From NCBI GenBank assembly GCA_036278735.1, contig DASUKM010000047.1, positions 62,001-126,000 of the forward strand: a stretch of DNA of 64,000 nucleotides, read 5' to 3'. Below are positions 53,725 to 62,912 of this stretch, piece by piece. A model generated the notes under the pieces. The model made no database searches, was not told where the DNA came from, and was given only the letters and a program-made list of their open reading frames with translations. The translations under genes were made by a program, and so were the position numbers. The stretch's first letter is position 1; each line of letters starts with the position of its first letter. This DNA comes from DASUKM01 sp036278735 (GTDB lineage Bacteria > Acidobacteriota > Vicinamibacteria > Vicinamibacterales > 2-12-FULL-66-21).

Positions 53725-55415
53725 AGCGGACCACCGAAATGCGGATCGCGGTAAGGGCCACGGCGTTCGTCATCGCGTTGAGTGTGGCGCGGGCGGTCGC
53801 CGCCGCGGCGCTGGCGGTCCCGGTGACGTTCGGACCAGTCCCGCAGCCCGTCGTGGCGGTCCGTGCCATCGCCTGGCCGGATGGGGCGCCCGTCGATGTG
53901 CCGGTGCGCGCGGCCACCGATCGCGGAGGTCGTGTCATCGTGAGGTTGGCCCCTGGTCATCTGACCGTCATCCTGGCGGTGGCCCCGGACGGGCGGTACT
54001 TGCTCGACGGTCCGTTCGTCTGGCCGGCGAAGTCGGCGTCCCGCACGTTGCGGCTGGTCTGGCGACGAACGATCGCGGGGCATGTGCCGATCGAACCGGG
54101 CGCAGCGATCGATTGGGTCGGCGCGTCTTCAGCCTCTGACGGATGGCCGAGCTGCCGGTGGCGGGCCTCGGGCGCGTGGGAGTGTCTCGGCGTGGAGGCC
54201 GGGGCGTCCGGAGTGGTCGTCCTGACCCGAGGTGCCGGGCTGCGGTACGCGGTGGTCCTGCCCGGTCGAGAGGCATCCGCGGTGCGACGGGCCGCGTGGG
54301 GGCGGATGGTCGTGCTGCGGTCGCTGGGCGCGGCGGAGCCGGCGCCGGTCGCGTGCAAGGCGTTGAGGCTCGACGTGCCTGCGCGGCGGCCCCAGACGAT
54401 CCGCTTGCGGGCGGTCGCCGTTGCGTCCGTCGAGTGTGTCCCCTTGAACACGGCTGTGTGGGTCGCGGCGGGTCAGAACGTCGCATCGGGGTGGATCGAA
54501 GTGCGTGCCGGCCGGTTCGCTCCGGTTCGCCTGCCGCTCGACGATCTGTCCGCCGGCCCACCCCAACTGCCGGTGGAGGCGCCGCTCGCCGCCGCGCTTG
54601 CGATCCGCGGCAGCGCGCGCGACCCGCAGCGGCAGCCGATCGCAGGCGTCCAGTTGTCGCTGTTCCGGCTGCTCGACGAGCCGTTCAGATCCGCGGACCC
54701 GCATAGACCACCGAGACGCGTGCTCGAAGCCGAGAAGACGAGCGGCGAGGATGGCGCGATCGAGTTCACCGGCCTGGCGGACGGAACATACGAACTCGTC
54801 GGACTCGATCCGCAGGCCGGGCGCGCGCTGCTGATCGTGACCGCCCCCGCGGAAGGCGCGGAGCTGAGGTTTGCGCCCCGCGCGACGGCGCGCGGACGCG
54901 TGGTGCGCGAGGGTGAGCCGCAGGCGGGGGTGCCGGTAACGGTGATGCCGGACCTCGGCGCGTTCGAACGGAGCGAGGATCCCACTCGCCTTCGCGGCGG
55001 CAGCGTGGAGACGGGGCCCGACGGCACGTTCTCCGTCGCGCTGCCGGTCGATGGCGGCGGCGATCTGCTGGTCGGAGGCGGCGACTGGCCGGTCCGGCGC
55101 GTGCCGCTCCCGAACGTGCTTCCGCCGCTGTTCGATGCGGGCACCATCGAGCTCGGCGGCGGGATCGACGTTACGGCCGTCCTCGACGGCGCCGATGGCT
55201 GCACCCTTGTCTTCACGGGACCCCTCGGCCGCGCGGGCCTGCAGATTGTGCGCGGGCGCCAGGTGTCCCCCGGGTTGTTCAGCGTCCGTGTGCCCGAGGC
55301 GGGCTCGTGGGCCACGGCGTTGGTGTGCGGCCGACAGGAGGTGCGCGTCGCCCCTGCCGTGGTGACGATCGACACGGGAAACGCGACCGCGACCGTGACG
55401 TTGACCCGGCGTTAG
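53721..55415 (+). CDS. Large secreted carboxypeptidase-regulatory-like (CNA-B/Ig-type) protein
   Basis: The 564-residue protein has an N-terminal signal or anchor segment (residues ~10-30). A Cys-containing beta domain follows, then several Ig-like repeats. One of them (IRGSARDPQRQPIAGVQLSLF, then DGAIEFTGLADGTYELVGL) matches the carboxypeptidase D regulatory/CNA-B fold. It probably acts on the outside of the cell as a scaffold or adhesin. Its ATG overlaps the ATPase stop (ATGA), so it belongs to the operon. Confidence 0.75.
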   Translation: MKRTTEMRIAVRATAFVIALSVARAVAAAALAVPVTFGPVPQPVVAVRAIAWPDGAPVDVPVRAATDRGGRVIVRLAPGHLTVILAVAPDGRYLLDGPFVWPAKSASRTLRLVWRRTIAGHVPIEPGAAIDWVGASSASDGWPSCRWRASGAWECLGVEAGASGVVVLTRGAGLRYAVVLPGREASAVRRAAWGRMVVLRSLGAAEPAPVACKALRLDVPARRPQTIRLRAVAVASVECVPLNTAVWVAAGQNVASGWIEVRAGRFAPVRLPLDDLSAGPPQLPVEAPLAAALAIRGSARDPQRQPIAGVQLSLFRLLDEPFRSADPHRPPRRVLEAEKTSGEDGAIEFTGLADGTYELVGLDPQAGRALLIVTAPAEGAELRFAPRATARGRVVREGEPQAGVPVTVMPDLGAFERSEDPTRLRGGSVETGPDGTFSVALPVDGGGDLLVGGGDWPVRRVPLPNVLPPLFDAGTIELGGGIDVTAVLDGADGCTLVFTGPLGRAGLQIVRGRQVSPGLFSVRVPEAGSWATALVCGRQEVRVAPAVVTIDTGNATATVTLTRR

Positions 55416-55420
55416 TCGCT

Positions 55421-55632
55421 CCGTCCCGCCCCCCGCCCTCCGCCTTCCGCCTTCCGTCCTCCGCCTTCCGTCCTCCGCCTTCCGTCCTCCGCCTTCCGTC
55501 CTCCGTCCTCCGCCCCCGTCCTCCGCCCCCCGCCCCCGTCCTCCGCCCCCCGCCCTCCGTCCTCCGTCCTCCGCCTTCCGCCTTCCGCCCTCCGCCTTCC
55601 GTCCTCCGCCCCCCGCCCTCCGCCCTCCGATG
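55421..55632. repeat. Pyrimidine-rich tandem repeat (cctccgccttccgt)
   Basis: About 210 bases built of cttccgtcctccgc units, entirely C, T and G on the plus strand, separate the ABC operon from gcvT. No gene is supported in it. Its strong strand bias and repeat number would make it prone to length change. Confidence 0.92.
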
Positions 55633-55759
55633 ACCTCGGCGCCTTGACCGGCTGGTGAGCGGCATAGTACCGTTTGTTGGTTCTGCGCCTGCCCGTGCGC
55701 CGCACAAGGCCGGCCTGCTCCGCACTCACAAACCGATCCAGGAACGCCCGCTCCGGCCG

Positions 55760-56872
55760 ATGACACAGCCCGCGTCCGGCACGCTCAAAAAGACTCCGCT
55801 CCACGCCCGGCATCGGGCGCTCGGCGCCCGCATGGTCGAGTTCGGCGGCTGGGACATGCCCGTCGAGTACAGCGGGCTCGCCGCCGAGCACATGGCCGTC
55901 CGGACTCGCGCCGGCCTCTTCGACGTCAGCCACATGGGCGAAATCGAGATTGCCGGCACCGACGCGCTCGCGGCGGTTCAGCGCATCACGAGCAACGACG
56001 CCTCGCGCCTCTCGATCGGCCAGGTGCAGTATTCCGCCCTCACCACCCCTCAGGGCACCTTCGTCGACGATGTGTTGACGTATCGGTTGGCCGACGATCA
56101 CTTCCTCCTGGTCGTCAACGCGTCGAACATCGTCAAGGATTTCAAGTGGATCGCCGAGCACGTGCAGAGCGCCGGCGATGCCGCGGCGGTGAACACGAGT
56201 TCGCGCTACGCGCTGCTCGCGCTCCAGGGGCCGGCCGCCCGCGACGTCCTGCAGACGCTGACGGGGGTCGACCTCGCGTCGATCAAGTACTACTGGTTCG
56301 CCACCGGCGAGGTCGCCAACGTCAAGTGCACCATTTCGCGGACCGGCTACACGGGCGAGGACGGCTTCGAGGTGTTCGTCCCTCCCGCCTCCGCCGAACG
56401 CGTGTGGGATGCCATCCTTCAGGCGGGGCGCTCCGCCGGAGTCGTTCCCGCCGGGCTCGGGGCGCGGGACACGCTGCGCCTCGAAGCGGGCATGCGCCTG
56501 TACGGCAACGACATGGACGAGTCGACGACCGTGATCGAGGCGGATCTCGGCTGGATCGTCGGCTGGAAGAAGGACGAGTTCATCGGCGCCGACGTCCTGC
56601 GGCAGCAGAAGCAGCACGGCGCGGCGCGCACCCTCGTCGGCTTCGAGATGCTCGACCGCGCCATCGGCCGCCACGGCTACGACGTGTACCTCGATGGCAG
56701 GAAGGCCGGCGTCGTGACGAGCGGCACGCAGACGCCTTACTTGAAGAAGGCCATCGGCATGGCGTATCTGCCCGCGGGGCGCGCGGCCGGGACCGAATTC
56801 GAGGTGGAGATCCGCGGGCGCCGGGCGAAGGCGGCCGTGGTGCCGATGCCGTTTTACAAGCGCGCACGCTAG
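55760..56872 (+). CDS. gcvT: Aminomethyltransferase (glycine cleavage T protein)
   Basis: GcvT transfers the methylene group from the H protein's aminomethyl-lipoyl arm to tetrahydrofolate. The 370-residue protein begins with TLKKTPLHARHRALGARMVEFGGWDMP, the classic GcvT start, and has RTGYTGEDGFEVFV and GLGARDTLRLEAGM. The start MTQPAS fits the family; an upstream in-frame ATG at 55655 does not. It is first in the gcvT-gcvH-gcvP operon. No glycine riboswitch is visible upstream. Confidence 0.94.
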   Translation: MTQPASGTLKKTPLHARHRALGARMVEFGGWDMPVEYSGLAAEHMAVRTRAGLFDVSHMGEIEIAGTDALAAVQRITSNDASRLSIGQVQYSALTTPQGTFVDDVLTYRLADDHFLLVVNASNIVKDFKWIAEHVQSAGDAAAVNTSSRYALLALQGPAARDVLQTLTGVDLASIKYYWFATGEVANVKCTISRTGYTGEDGFEVFVPPASAERVWDAILQAGRSAGVVPAGLGARDTLRLEAGMRLYGNDMDESTTVIEADLGWIVGWKKDEFIGADVLRQQKQHGAARTLVGFEMLDRAIGRHGYDVYLDGRKAGVVTSGTQTPYLKKAIGMAYLPAGRAAGTEFEVEIRGRRAKAAVVPMPFYKRAR

Positions 56873-56893
56873 CACGTGCCGCTGGGAGCAGTC

Positions 56894-57265
56894 ATGTATC
56901 CGACCGACGCGAAGTACACGAAAGACCACGAATGGGTCCGGCTCGACGGCGGCAGCGCGCGCGTCGGGATTACCGATTACGCGCAGAAGCAGCTCGGCGA
57001 CATCGTGTACCTCGAGCTGCCCGAAGTCGGCCGCCGCTTCGAGAAGGGCGATGTCTTCGGCACGATCGAATCCGTCAAGGCCGTGTCGGAGCTGTACTGT
57101 CCGGTCGGCGGCGAAGTGACGGAGGTCAACGCCGCGCTGGCGCAGAAGCCGGAGACGGTCAACACGGATCCCCACCAGGCGTGGATGATTGCGTTGAAGA
57201 TGGCCAACGCCGCCGACGCCGGCGATCTGCTCGATGCCGAGCAATACACCGAACTGGCCAAATAG
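56894..57265 (+). CDS. gcvH: Glycine cleavage H protein
   Basis: The 123-residue protein carries the lipoyl-lysine Lys62 in GTIESVKAVSELYCPV and the beta-barrel GITDYAQKQLGDIVYLELP. It shuttles intermediates among P, T and L proteins. The chosen start (MYPTDAKYTKDHEW) is the family standard. It lies 21 bases after gcvT. Confidence 0.95.
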   Translation: MYPTDAKYTKDHEWVRLDGGSARVGITDYAQKQLGDIVYLELPEVGRRFEKGDVFGTIESVKAVSELYCPVGGEVTEVNAALAQKPETVNTDPHQAWMIALKMANAADAGDLLDAEQYTELAK

Positions 57266-57304
57266 CCGCGCGCCGCGCGGACGAACGGATCACGACTCGC
57301 ACCC

Positions 57305-60271
57305 ATGACCCCGGATAGCCCTGGCAGCTTTCAGTCCCGGCACATCGGTCCGGACCGGAGCGCGCGCGACGAGATGCTGCGCGCGATCGGCGTCCCCTCG
57401 CTCGATGCGCTGATCGATCAGACGATTCCGTCCGCCATCCGGCTGGCGCACCCGCTCGCGCTGCCGCCGCCCGAATCCGAGGCGGAGTACCTGCGGCGTC
57501 TCGCCGGCATCGCGGCGCGCAACCGCGTGGGCCGGTCGTACATCGGCATGGGGTACTACGACTGCGTCACGCCGTCGGTGATCCTGCGCAACGTGTTCGA
57601 GAATCCCGGCTGGTACACGCCCTATACCCCCTATCAGGCGGAGATCGCGCAAGGGCGCCTCGAGTCGCTCCTCAACTTCCAGACGATGGTGGAGGATTTG
57701 ACGGGGATGCCGGTGGCGACCGCCTCGCTGCTCGACGAGAGCACCGCCGCGGCCGAGGCGATGACGATGTTCCACCGGCTGCAGCCGAAGAAGGCGCCGG
57801 CGGGGCGGGAGAGCGTGTTCCTGGTGTCGTCGCGCACGTTCCCGCAGACGATCGACGTGCTCCGCGGCCGGGCGGCGCCGCTCGACATCCGTCTGCAGCT
57901 CGTCGACCCGTCGTCGTCGTTCGACATGGACGGGGCGTTCGGGCTGCTCCTGCAGTACCCCGACGACCACGGCGCGGTGGAGGACCTGCGGCCGATCGTC
58001 GAGCGGGCGCACGCCGCCGGGGTTATGGTGGCGGTGGCGACCGACCTGCTGGCGCTCACGCTGCTGGCGGCCCCCGGCGAGATGGGAGCCGACGCGGTGG
58101 TCGGCAACTCGCAGCGGTTCGGCGTCCCGCTCGGGTACGGCGGACCGCATGCCGGCTTCTTCGCCACGCGCGACGCGTTCGTGCGCCAGGCGCCGGGACG
58201 CATCATCGGGGTGTCGATCGACGCGCACGGCCGGCGCGCCAACCGGATGGCGCTGCAGACGCGCGAGCAGCACATCCGCCGCGAGAAGGCGACGTCGAAC
58301 ATCTGCACCGCGCAGGCGCTCCTCGCCAACATCGCCGCGATGTATGCGGTCTATCACGGCCCCGCGGGCCTGCGGGCGATCGCCGAACGGGTGCACGGTC
58401 TCACGCACGCGCTCGAGACGGACCTGGCGGCGCGCGGTATCGTCCAGACCAACGGGACCTATTTCGATACGCTGCGGATCACGGGAGCCGACGCGGCGCC
58501 GGTTCGGCGCGCGGCGGAGGCCGCCGGCGTCAACTTCAGATATTTCCCGGACGGCGCGATCGGGATCTCGCTCGACGAGACGACCACACCAGAAGACGCC
58601 GCCGTCATCGTCGAGGTGTTCGACGCGGCGGGGAAGCGGGGCCCGGGTCAGTCGAAGGGGGCCGCGAACCGTCAGGCCGCATCGTTCGGGGCGCTGGCGC
58701 GGACCAGCCCGTATCTGACGCATCCCGTCTTCAACACGCATCATTCGGAGACGCAGATGATGCGGTACGTGAAGGCGCTGGAGCGGAAGGACGTCGGGCT
58801 CGACACGTCCATGATCCCGCTCGGCTCCTGCACGATGAAGCTGAACGCGGCGACCGAGATGATGCCGGTGAGCTGGCCGGCGTTCGCGCGGATGCATCCC
58901 TTCGCGCCGCGCGATCAGGCGGAAGGCTACACGCAGGTGTTCCGCGAGCTCGAAGCGGCGCTGTGCGCGATTACCGGGCTCGCGGCGGTCTCGCTGCAGC
59001 CGAACTCCGGCGCGCAGGGGGAGTTCGCCGGGCTGATGACGATCCGGGCGTATCACCACGATCGCGGCGACGCGCAGCGCGACGTCGTGCTCATTCCGGC
59101 TTCGGCGCACGGCACCAACCCGGCGAGCGCGACCATGGCCGGCATGCGGGTGGTCGTGGTCGCGTGCGACGCGCATGGCTACATCGTGCTCGACGACCTG
59201 CGCGCGAAGGCGCAGGAGCATCACGATCGGCTCGCGGCCCTGATGGTGACGTATCCCTCGACGTACGGCGTCTTCGAGGAGCGAATCAAGGACGTCTGCG
59301 CGGTCGTCCACGAGCACGGCGGCCAGGTGTACATGGACGGCGCGAACATGAACGCGCAGGTCGGCCTGACGAGCCCGGCGGCGATTGGGGCCGACGTGTG
59401 CCACCTGAACCTGCACAAGACGTTTGCGATCCCGCACGGCGGCGGAGGCCCCGGCATGGGGCCCATCGCGGTCGCGGCGCACCTGGCGCCGTACTTGCCG
59501 GGCCATCCGGTCGTGGCGGTCGGCGGCGCGAAGGGGATTCCGGCGATCGCGGGCGCGCCGTGGGGCAGCGCGAGCATCCTGCTGATCTCGTACGGGTACA
59601 TCCGGATGCTCGGCGCGCCCGGCATGACGGACGCGACGCGCTACGCCATCCTCAACGCCAATTACCTGAAGGCGCGGCTCGAGTCGCACTACGAGGTGTT
59701 GTATGCGAACCACAACGGCCGCGTCGCGCACGAGATGATTTTCGATCTGCGCCCGTTCAAACACGGGAGCGGCCCGACAGTCGACGAGCAGGACGTCGCC
59801 AAGCGCCTGATGGACTACGGCTTCCACGCCCCGACGGTCTCGTTCCCGGTCCCGGGAACCATGATGATCGAGCCGACCGAGAGCGAGGATCGGGCGGAAC
59901 TGGACCGCTTCGCCGAGGCGCTGATCGCGATCCGGAAGGAAATTCAGGCGGTGGTCGACGGCCGCGTCGACCCGGCGAACAACGTGCTGAAGAACGCGCC
60001 GCACACCGCCGAGGAGGTGTCGGCCGACGAGTGGCCGCACTCCTACTCGCGTTCGCAGGCCGCGTATCCGTTACCGTTCGTGCGGGCGAACAAGGTCTGG
60101 CCCGCGGTGGCGCGCATCGACAACCCCTATGGCGATCGCCATCTGATCTGCGCGTGCCCGCCGATCGAGGAGTACGTGGAGGCCGGGGCAGCCGATGGGG
60201 TGCCTGGCACCTTTGGTGCGGCGATTGCCGCAAGGCGGATGCCAAAGGTGCCAGCCACCCGTCAGGGCTGA
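57305..60271 (+). CDS. gcvP: Glycine dehydrogenase (decarboxylating), P protein
   Basis: The 988-residue PLP enzyme decarboxylates glycine. Both homologous halves are fused. It has RHIGPDRSARDEMLRAIG at the N-terminus, the PLP lysine in HLNLHKTFAIPHGGGGPGMG, and AGAPWGSASILLISYGYIRMLG near the end. The last ~21 residues (GVPGTFGAAIAARRMPKVPA) are encoded by an inverted-repeat element. It ends in convergent overlap with the aminotransferase gene. Confidence 0.95.
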   Translation: MTPDSPGSFQSRHIGPDRSARDEMLRAIGVPSLDALIDQTIPSAIRLAHPLALPPPESEAEYLRRLAGIAARNRVGRSYIGMGYYDCVTPSVILRNVFENPGWYTPYTPYQAEIAQGRLESLLNFQTMVEDLTGMPVATASLLDESTAAAEAMTMFHRLQPKKAPAGRESVFLVSSRTFPQTIDVLRGRAAPLDIRLQLVDPSSSFDMDGAFGLLLQYPDDHGAVEDLRPIVERAHAAGVMVAVATDLLALTLLAAPGEMGADAVVGNSQRFGVPLGYGGPHAGFFATRDAFVRQAPGRIIGVSIDAHGRRANRMALQTREQHIRREKATSNICTAQALLANIAAMYAVYHGPAGLRAIAERVHGLTHALETDLAARGIVQTNGTYFDTLRITGADAAPVRRAAEAAGVNFRYFPDGAIGISLDETTTPEDAAVIVEVFDAAGKRGPGQSKGAANRQAASFGALARTSPYLTHPVFNTHHSETQMMRYVKALERKDVGLDTSMIPLGSCTMKLNAATEMMPVSWPAFARMHPFAPRDQAEGYTQVFRELEAALCAITGLAAVSLQPNSGAQGEFAGLMTIRAYHHDRGDAQRDVVLIPASAHGTNPASATMAGMRVVVVACDAHGYIVLDDLRAKAQEHHDRLAALMVTYPSTYGVFEERIKDVCAVVHEHGGQVYMDGANMNAQVGLTSPAAIGADVCHLNLHKTFAIPHGGGGPGMGPIAVAAHLAPYLPGHPVVAVGGAKGIPAIAGAPWGSASILLISYGYIRMLGAPGMTDATRYAILNANYLKARLESHYEVLYANHNGRVAHEMIFDLRPFKHGSGPTVDEQDVAKRLMDYGFHAPTVSFPVPGTMMIEPTESEDRAELDRFAEALIAIRKEIQAVVDGRVDPANNVLKNAPHTAEEVSADEWPHSYSRSQAAYPLPFVRANKVWPAVARIDNPYGDRHLICACPPIEEYVEAGAADGVPGTFGAAIAARRMPKVPATRQG
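60198..60260. mobile_element. REP-like inverted repeat within the 3' end of gcvP
   Basis: The arms 60198-60216 and 60242-60260 (gggtgcctggcacctttgg type) match at 18 of 19 positions. Between them an inner hairpin tgcggc/gccgca appears. It is a single REP/BIME-like palindrome that supplies the C-terminal codons of gcvP. Confidence 0.7.
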
Positions 60272-61188
60272 CTGGCTGCCAGGGCGCTCGTCAGCGCCTG
60301 CGCCCTGCGCCGGTAGCCCTCGAGCAGGCGCGCCGTGAGGGGACCGGGCCGGCCGGTGCCGATCGTGCGGGCGTCGACGCGCACGACGGGGTTCAGTTCG
60401 CGCGTCGTGCTGGTGATGAACGCCTCGTCGGCGGTGTCGAGATCCGCGGGAACCAGCACCGCCTCGCGGACGTCGATCCCGATCGCCTGGCCCACCTCGA
60501 ACAGGAATTGCCGCGTGATCCCTTCGAGCAGCCCCGCGCTCGACGGCGGGGTGAGCGCGGCGCCGTCGCGCACCAGGAAGAAATTCGCCTGCGAGCACTC
60601 CGTCAGCTCGCCGCGGTAGTTGCACATCAGTCCTTCTTCGGCGCCGTGCCGGTAGGCGGCCTGCATCGCGAGCGCGTTGTTCAGCAGGTTGTTGGACTTG
60701 ATGGCGGGATTGACCGACCCCGGGTGATTGCGCAGGACGTCGACGAGCGACACGACGATGCCCTGTTCGAAGATGCGCGCCGGCTGCTCCTCGAACGGCT
60801 TGACGATGATGACCAGCGACGGCGTCGGCGTGGACGCCGGGTCGTACGTCAGCTCGCCGATGCCGCGCGTGAGCAGGATCCGGATGTAGGCATCGCCGCG
60901 GGAGGCCGCCGGGCTCTGCTCCGCGGCGGCGGCCATCGTCGCGTGGACGCGGTCGAGAAGGTCCTCGTCGCCGAGCGGCACGGGCAGCGCGAGCCGGTCG
61001 GCCGACGCGCGCAGCCGGCGCACGTGGCGATCGTAGAGGAACGGCACGCGGCGATAAGTCCGCAGCGTCTCGTACACCCCCTCGCCGTAGACGAACCCGT
61101 GATCGTAGACAGGCACCACCGCCTGCCCGGCAGGCGTGATCCGCCCGTTGACGTAGACTGCTCCGCGCATTTGCAGGAAGTCTAACAT
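60262..61188 (-). CDS. Class IV PLP aminotransferase (branched-chain/D-amino acid type)
   Basis: The ~308-residue protein has MRGAVYVNGRITPAGQAV, DHGFVYGEGVYETLRTY, the PLP lysine in NPAIKSNNLLNNALAM, and EGLMCNYRGELTECSQANFFLV. These fit IlvE, D-amino acid transaminase and aminodeoxychorismate lyase (PabC). Substrate choice cannot be settled from sequence alone. The start at 61188 is uncertain; MRGAVYV at 61170 is equally plausible. Confidence 0.87.
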   Translation of the reverse strand: MLDFLQMRGAVYVNGRITPAGQAVVPVYDHGFVYGEGVYETLRTYRRVPFLYDRHVRRLRASADRLALPVPLGDEDLLDRVHATMAAAAEQSPAASRGDAYIRILLTRGIGELTYDPASTPTPSLVIIVKPFEEQPARIFEQGIVVSLVDVLRNHPGSVNPAIKSNNLLNNALAMQAAYRHGAEEGLMCNYRGELTECSQANFFLVRDGAALTPPSSAGLLEGITRQFLFEVGQAIGIDVREAVLVPADLDTADEAFITSTTRELNPVVRVDARTIGTGRPGPLTARLLEGYRRRAQALTSALAASQP

Positions 61189-61204
61189 AGCGAATATTGT
61201 TGGC

Positions 61205-61286
61205 TCGGGCGCGGGGCGCGGGGCGCGGGGCGCGGGACCCTGAACCCTGAACCCGACCCGGCACCCGAAACCCTGAACCCGGAACC
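61205..61286. repeat. Simple repeats before nnrE/nnrD (gcggggc and aaccctgaacccg)
   Basis: Four to five gcggggc units (61205-61236) run into aaccctgaacccgg units (to 61286). Both types recur elsewhere in the window. They fill the divergent promoter region of two genes. Confidence 0.85.
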
Positions 61287-61291
61287 ACGAC

Positions 61292-62872
61292 GTGCGCGTA
61301 CTGAACAGCCAGCAGATGCGGGAGGCCGATCGACAGACCACCGAGGAGATCGGGATCCCGTCGATCGTCCTGATGGAGAACGCCGGACGCCAGGCGGTGG
61401 CGGCGATGGAAGCGGCGTACGACGATCTCGCCGCCGGGCGCGTCGGCATCCTGTGCGGGCGCGGCAACAACGGCGGCGACGGCTTCGTCGTCGCGCGGAC
61501 GCTCGCGCAGCGCGGCATCGAGTCGATCGTGTTCCTGCTCGGGAGCGTCGCCGAGGTCCGCGGCGACGCGCGCGCCAACCTCGAGATTCTCGGCCACCTC
61601 GGCATCACCGTCGTCGAGATCGCGAGCGCGCAGGAATGGGAGCTGCACTTCAGCGAACTGTCGGAGTGCGCCCTGATCGTCGATGCGATCCTCGGGACCG
61701 GCTTCCACGGCGCGCTCAGCGGCCTGCTCGAGACCGTCGTCGCCGACGTCAACGGCCTCGGGGCGCCGATCGTGGCGATCGATCTGCCCACCGGGCTCTC
61801 GGCCGACACCCACGAGGTGACGGGAGACGCCATCGAAGCCTCGATGACGGTGACGCTCGCGTCGCCGAAGATCCCGCTCGTGCTCCCGCCGGCCGACGCC
61901 TACGCCGGCGACCTCGTGATCGCGGACATCGGGATCCCGCAGGCGGTCATCGACGAAGTGGACGGCCCCTGGCTCGAGCTGCTCACGCGCGAGCGGATGC
62001 GCGAGATCGTGCCGGCGCGCGCGGCCGAGTCGCACAAGGGAGACTTCGGGCGGATCCTGGTGATCGCCGGGTCGCTGGGCAGGACCGGCGCGGCGCACCT
62101 GGCCGCGCTGGGCGCGCTGAAGTCGGGCGCCGGGCTCGTCACGATCGCGACGCCGCGATCGTGCGTGCCGGTCGTCGCCTCGATGATGCCCGAGTACATG
62201 ACGGAGCCGCTCGAGGAAACCGCGAGCGGCGGGGTCGATTTCGGCGCCGTCGAGCGCGCGCTCGACATCCAGACGGACGTGATCGCGATCGGCCCCGGCC
62301 TCGGCCGCGATCCCTCCACCGTCGCCTTCGTGCAGGCGATCGTCGAACGCGCCGGCGTGCCGCTCGTGCTCGACGCGGACGCGTTGAACGCCTTCGCCGG
62401 CGAGGCCGATCGGCTCGTGGGGCGCGACGGCGTCGACGTCATCGTCACGCCGCATCCGGGCGAGATTGCGCGCCTGCTGGGGGTGCCGATCGAGCAGGTG
62501 CAGTCGGACCGCGTGGCGCACGCGCGCGAGTTCGCGACCGCGCACCGCGTGCACACCGTGCTGAAAGGGCACCGCACGGTGATCGCCGGCCCCGAGGGGC
62601 GGGCGTTCGTCAACGTCACCGGCAATGCCGGCATGGCGACCGGCGGCACCGGCGATCTGCTCACCGGCATGATTGCCGCCTGGTTCGCCCAGCTCCTCGA
62701 CGCCGAAGCGGCGTGCAAGCTCGCGGTCTACCTGCACGGCACGGCAGGGGATCTGGCGGAGGCCGACGAAGGAGAGGTGGCCCTGCTGCCGACGGACATC
62801 GCCGCGCACCTCGGCGATGCGATTCTGGAGCTGACCGCGAGAAGAAAGATAAAGAGAGAAGACAGGGGTTAG
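61292..62872 (+). CDS. nnrD: Bifunctional NAD(P)HX epimerase/dehydratase
   Basis: The enzyme repairs hydrated NADH and NADPH. The 526-residue protein has an N-terminal YjeF_N epimerase (GILCGRGNNGGDGFVVARTL, VDAILGTGFHG, AIDLPTGLSADT). A C-terminal ribokinase-like ADP-dependent dehydratase follows (SHKGDFGRILVIAGSLGRTGAAHL, VTPHPGEIARLLG, NAGMATGGTGDLLTGMIAA). It is therefore a fused NnrE/NnrD. GTG start; followed closely by tsaE, a frequent pairing. Confidence 0.94.
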   Translation: MRVLNSQQMREADRQTTEEIGIPSIVLMENAGRQAVAAMEAAYDDLAAGRVGILCGRGNNGGDGFVVARTLAQRGIESIVFLLGSVAEVRGDARANLEILGHLGITVVEIASAQEWELHFSELSECALIVDAILGTGFHGALSGLLETVVADVNGLGAPIVAIDLPTGLSADTHEVTGDAIEASMTVTLASPKIPLVLPPADAYAGDLVIADIGIPQAVIDEVDGPWLELLTRERMREIVPARAAESHKGDFGRILVIAGSLGRTGAAHLAALGALKSGAGLVTIATPRSCVPVVASMMPEYMTEPLEETASGGVDFGAVERALDIQTDVIAIGPGLGRDPSTVAFVQAIVERAGVPLVLDADALNAFAGEADRLVGRDGVDVIVTPHPGEIARLLGVPIEQVQSDRVAHAREFATAHRVHTVLKGHRTVIAGPEGRAFVNVTGNAGMATGGTGDLLTGMIAAWFAQLLDAEAACKLAVYLHGTAGDLAEADEGEVALLPTDIAAHLGDAILELTARRKIKREDRG

Positions 62873-62912
62873 GAGTCTGGCGTTATCACCTGGCAACTGG
62901 CCACTGGCATCG

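Noticed and set aside
55640..55759. Glycine riboswitch before gcvT
   Set aside because: I looked for the paired glycine aptamer cores and found none; the leader is short and follows a simple repeat.
57290..60040. Very long open frame opposite gcvP
   Set aside because: An antisense shadow typical of GC-rich coding DNA; composition is Arg/Ala/Gly-rich with no domain. The same applies to long frames opposite 11325-14732, 43715-46783 and 61292-62872.
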